Shown here in pieces: positions 5,422 to 5,896 of a stretch of 5,896 bases of DNA. How positions within the stretch are numbered: position 1 is the stretch's first letter; every line of letters starts with the position of its first letter. Origin of the DNA: Candidatus Latescibacteria bacterium 4484_181 (GTDB lineage Bacteria > Latescibacterota > MVCY01); NCBI GenBank assembly GCA_002049985.1, contig MVCY01000064.1:1-5896 (forward strand), read 5' to 3'. A program made the position numbers and the translations under genes. The notes beneath the pieces were generated by a model that did not search any database, was not told the DNA's origin, and saw nothing but the letters and a program-made list of their open reading frames with translations.

Positions 5422-5896
5422 ATGGGTTCGGAGATATCGAGGCGCCGGTTTCTCCGCGACATAGCAGAAAAGGGGGCCTCCCTGGCTTTGGTCTCCCAGA
5501 TTATGGATATAGTTCGGCCTTTCGAACAGGCAGAGGCCTCGTCTGAGGTCGTCGACCACAAGCACATATTTGTCAGAAAGGAGGCAATGCACTATGTGAA
5601 GTTGGGCAGAAGAGCAGTCAGATGCGAGCTATGTCCGTGGAGTTGTACAGTAGGTGAAGGACAAAAAGGGCTGTGCAAAGTGAGGAAGAATGTAGCTGGG
5701 ACCTACTACACATTGGTCTACGCCAACCCCTGTGCTGTCCATGTAGACCCCGTAGAGAAGAAACCCTTCTTTCACTTCCTGCCAGGCACAGGTGCGTTTT
5801 CCATCGCCACTGCTGGCTGTAATATTGAATGCAAGTTTTGCCAAAACTGGGACATATCTCAGGTAGGCCCTGAACGGTTGAGAAACGTCTATCTGC
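5422..5896 (+). CDS. amrS: AmmeMemoRadiSam-type radical SAM enzyme with Tat-like N-terminus, C-terminus cut by window edge
   Basis: The first 158 residues are present. Family hallmarks are clear: a Cys-rich segment C68-x2-C71-x3-C75-x9-C85 (CELCPWSC then GLCKVR), the conserved VDPVEKKPFFHFLPGTG (108-124), and the radical SAM cluster motif C133-x3-C137-x2-C140 in AGCNIECKFCQNWDIS. The three cysteines would hold a [4Fe-4S] cluster that cleaves S-adenosylmethionine; the upstream cysteines may bind a second metal centre (inference). This family usually accompanies AMMECR1-like and Memo-like proteins; neither is in the window, and the reaction is not known to me. The N-terminus carries SRRRFLR (6-12), fitting the twin-arginine consensus, then a moderately hydrophobic stretch (about 18-31) and an AEA-type possible cleavage point near 37-39. 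The family proper begins near residue 50, so the first 40-50 residues are an addition. The gene has its own promoter and diverges from the argS operon. The symbol follows common database naming for this family. Confidence 0.9.
   Translation, partial: MGSEISRRRFLRDIAEKGASLALVSQIMDIVRPFEQAEASSEVVDHKHIFVRKEAMHYVKLGRRAVRCELCPWSCTVGEGQKGLCKVRKNVAGTYYTLVYANPCAVHVDPVEKKPFFHFLPGTGAFSIATAGCNIECKFCQNWDISQVGPERLRNVYL

Noticed and set aside
5392..5844. Two minus-strand open frames
   Set aside because: They are antisense to the radical SAM gene, which has a promoter, a strong Shine-Dalgarno and all family cysteines.

Overview
The window comes from a bacterium. It holds an RNA-binding-independent set of core housekeeping genes (arginyl-tRNA synthetase, DNA polymerase III delta subunit, RecJ, an HU-type DNA-binding domain) with good Shine-Dalgarno sites, sigma70-like promoters and roughly balanced base composition. 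I cannot name the phylum. The divergent AmmeMemoRadiSam radical SAM enzyme, the odd domain architectures and the gene order suggest a little-studied or uncultured lineage, but that is inference. I see no mobile element, phage gene, CRISPR array, rRNA or complete tRNA.

Layout. Positions 1-5148 are one tightly packed minus-strand cluster, read right to left: argS (5148-3436), a small one-helix membrane protein (3439-3218, GTGA overlap with argS), an HU domain fused to six TPR units (3176-2214), a short holA (2180-1404), and recJ (1407 to beyond position 1, ATGA overlap with holA). Gaps are 41 and 33 bases and the two overlaps are 4 bases, so the genes are probably one operon with translational coupling. 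A candidate promoter for it lies at 5279-5252, leaving a leader of about 95 bases before argS.

Positions 5149-5421 are a divergent intergenic region carrying that promoter, short palindromes, and a second promoter (TTGCGT-17-TATAAT) facing right. The right-hand promoter drives a partial gene (5422 to the window end) for an AmmeMemoRadiSam-type radical SAM protein with a twin-arginine-like N-terminus.

How the genes fit together. HolA loads the sliding clamp as part of the clamp loader, RecJ resects single-stranded DNA during repair, and the HU domain should bind DNA. The operon therefore pairs one translation enzyme with DNA replication, repair and nucleoid functions. The two points most worth attention are the HU-TPR fusion and a holA that appears to lack the whole middle (lid) domain of the delta subunit while staying in frame.
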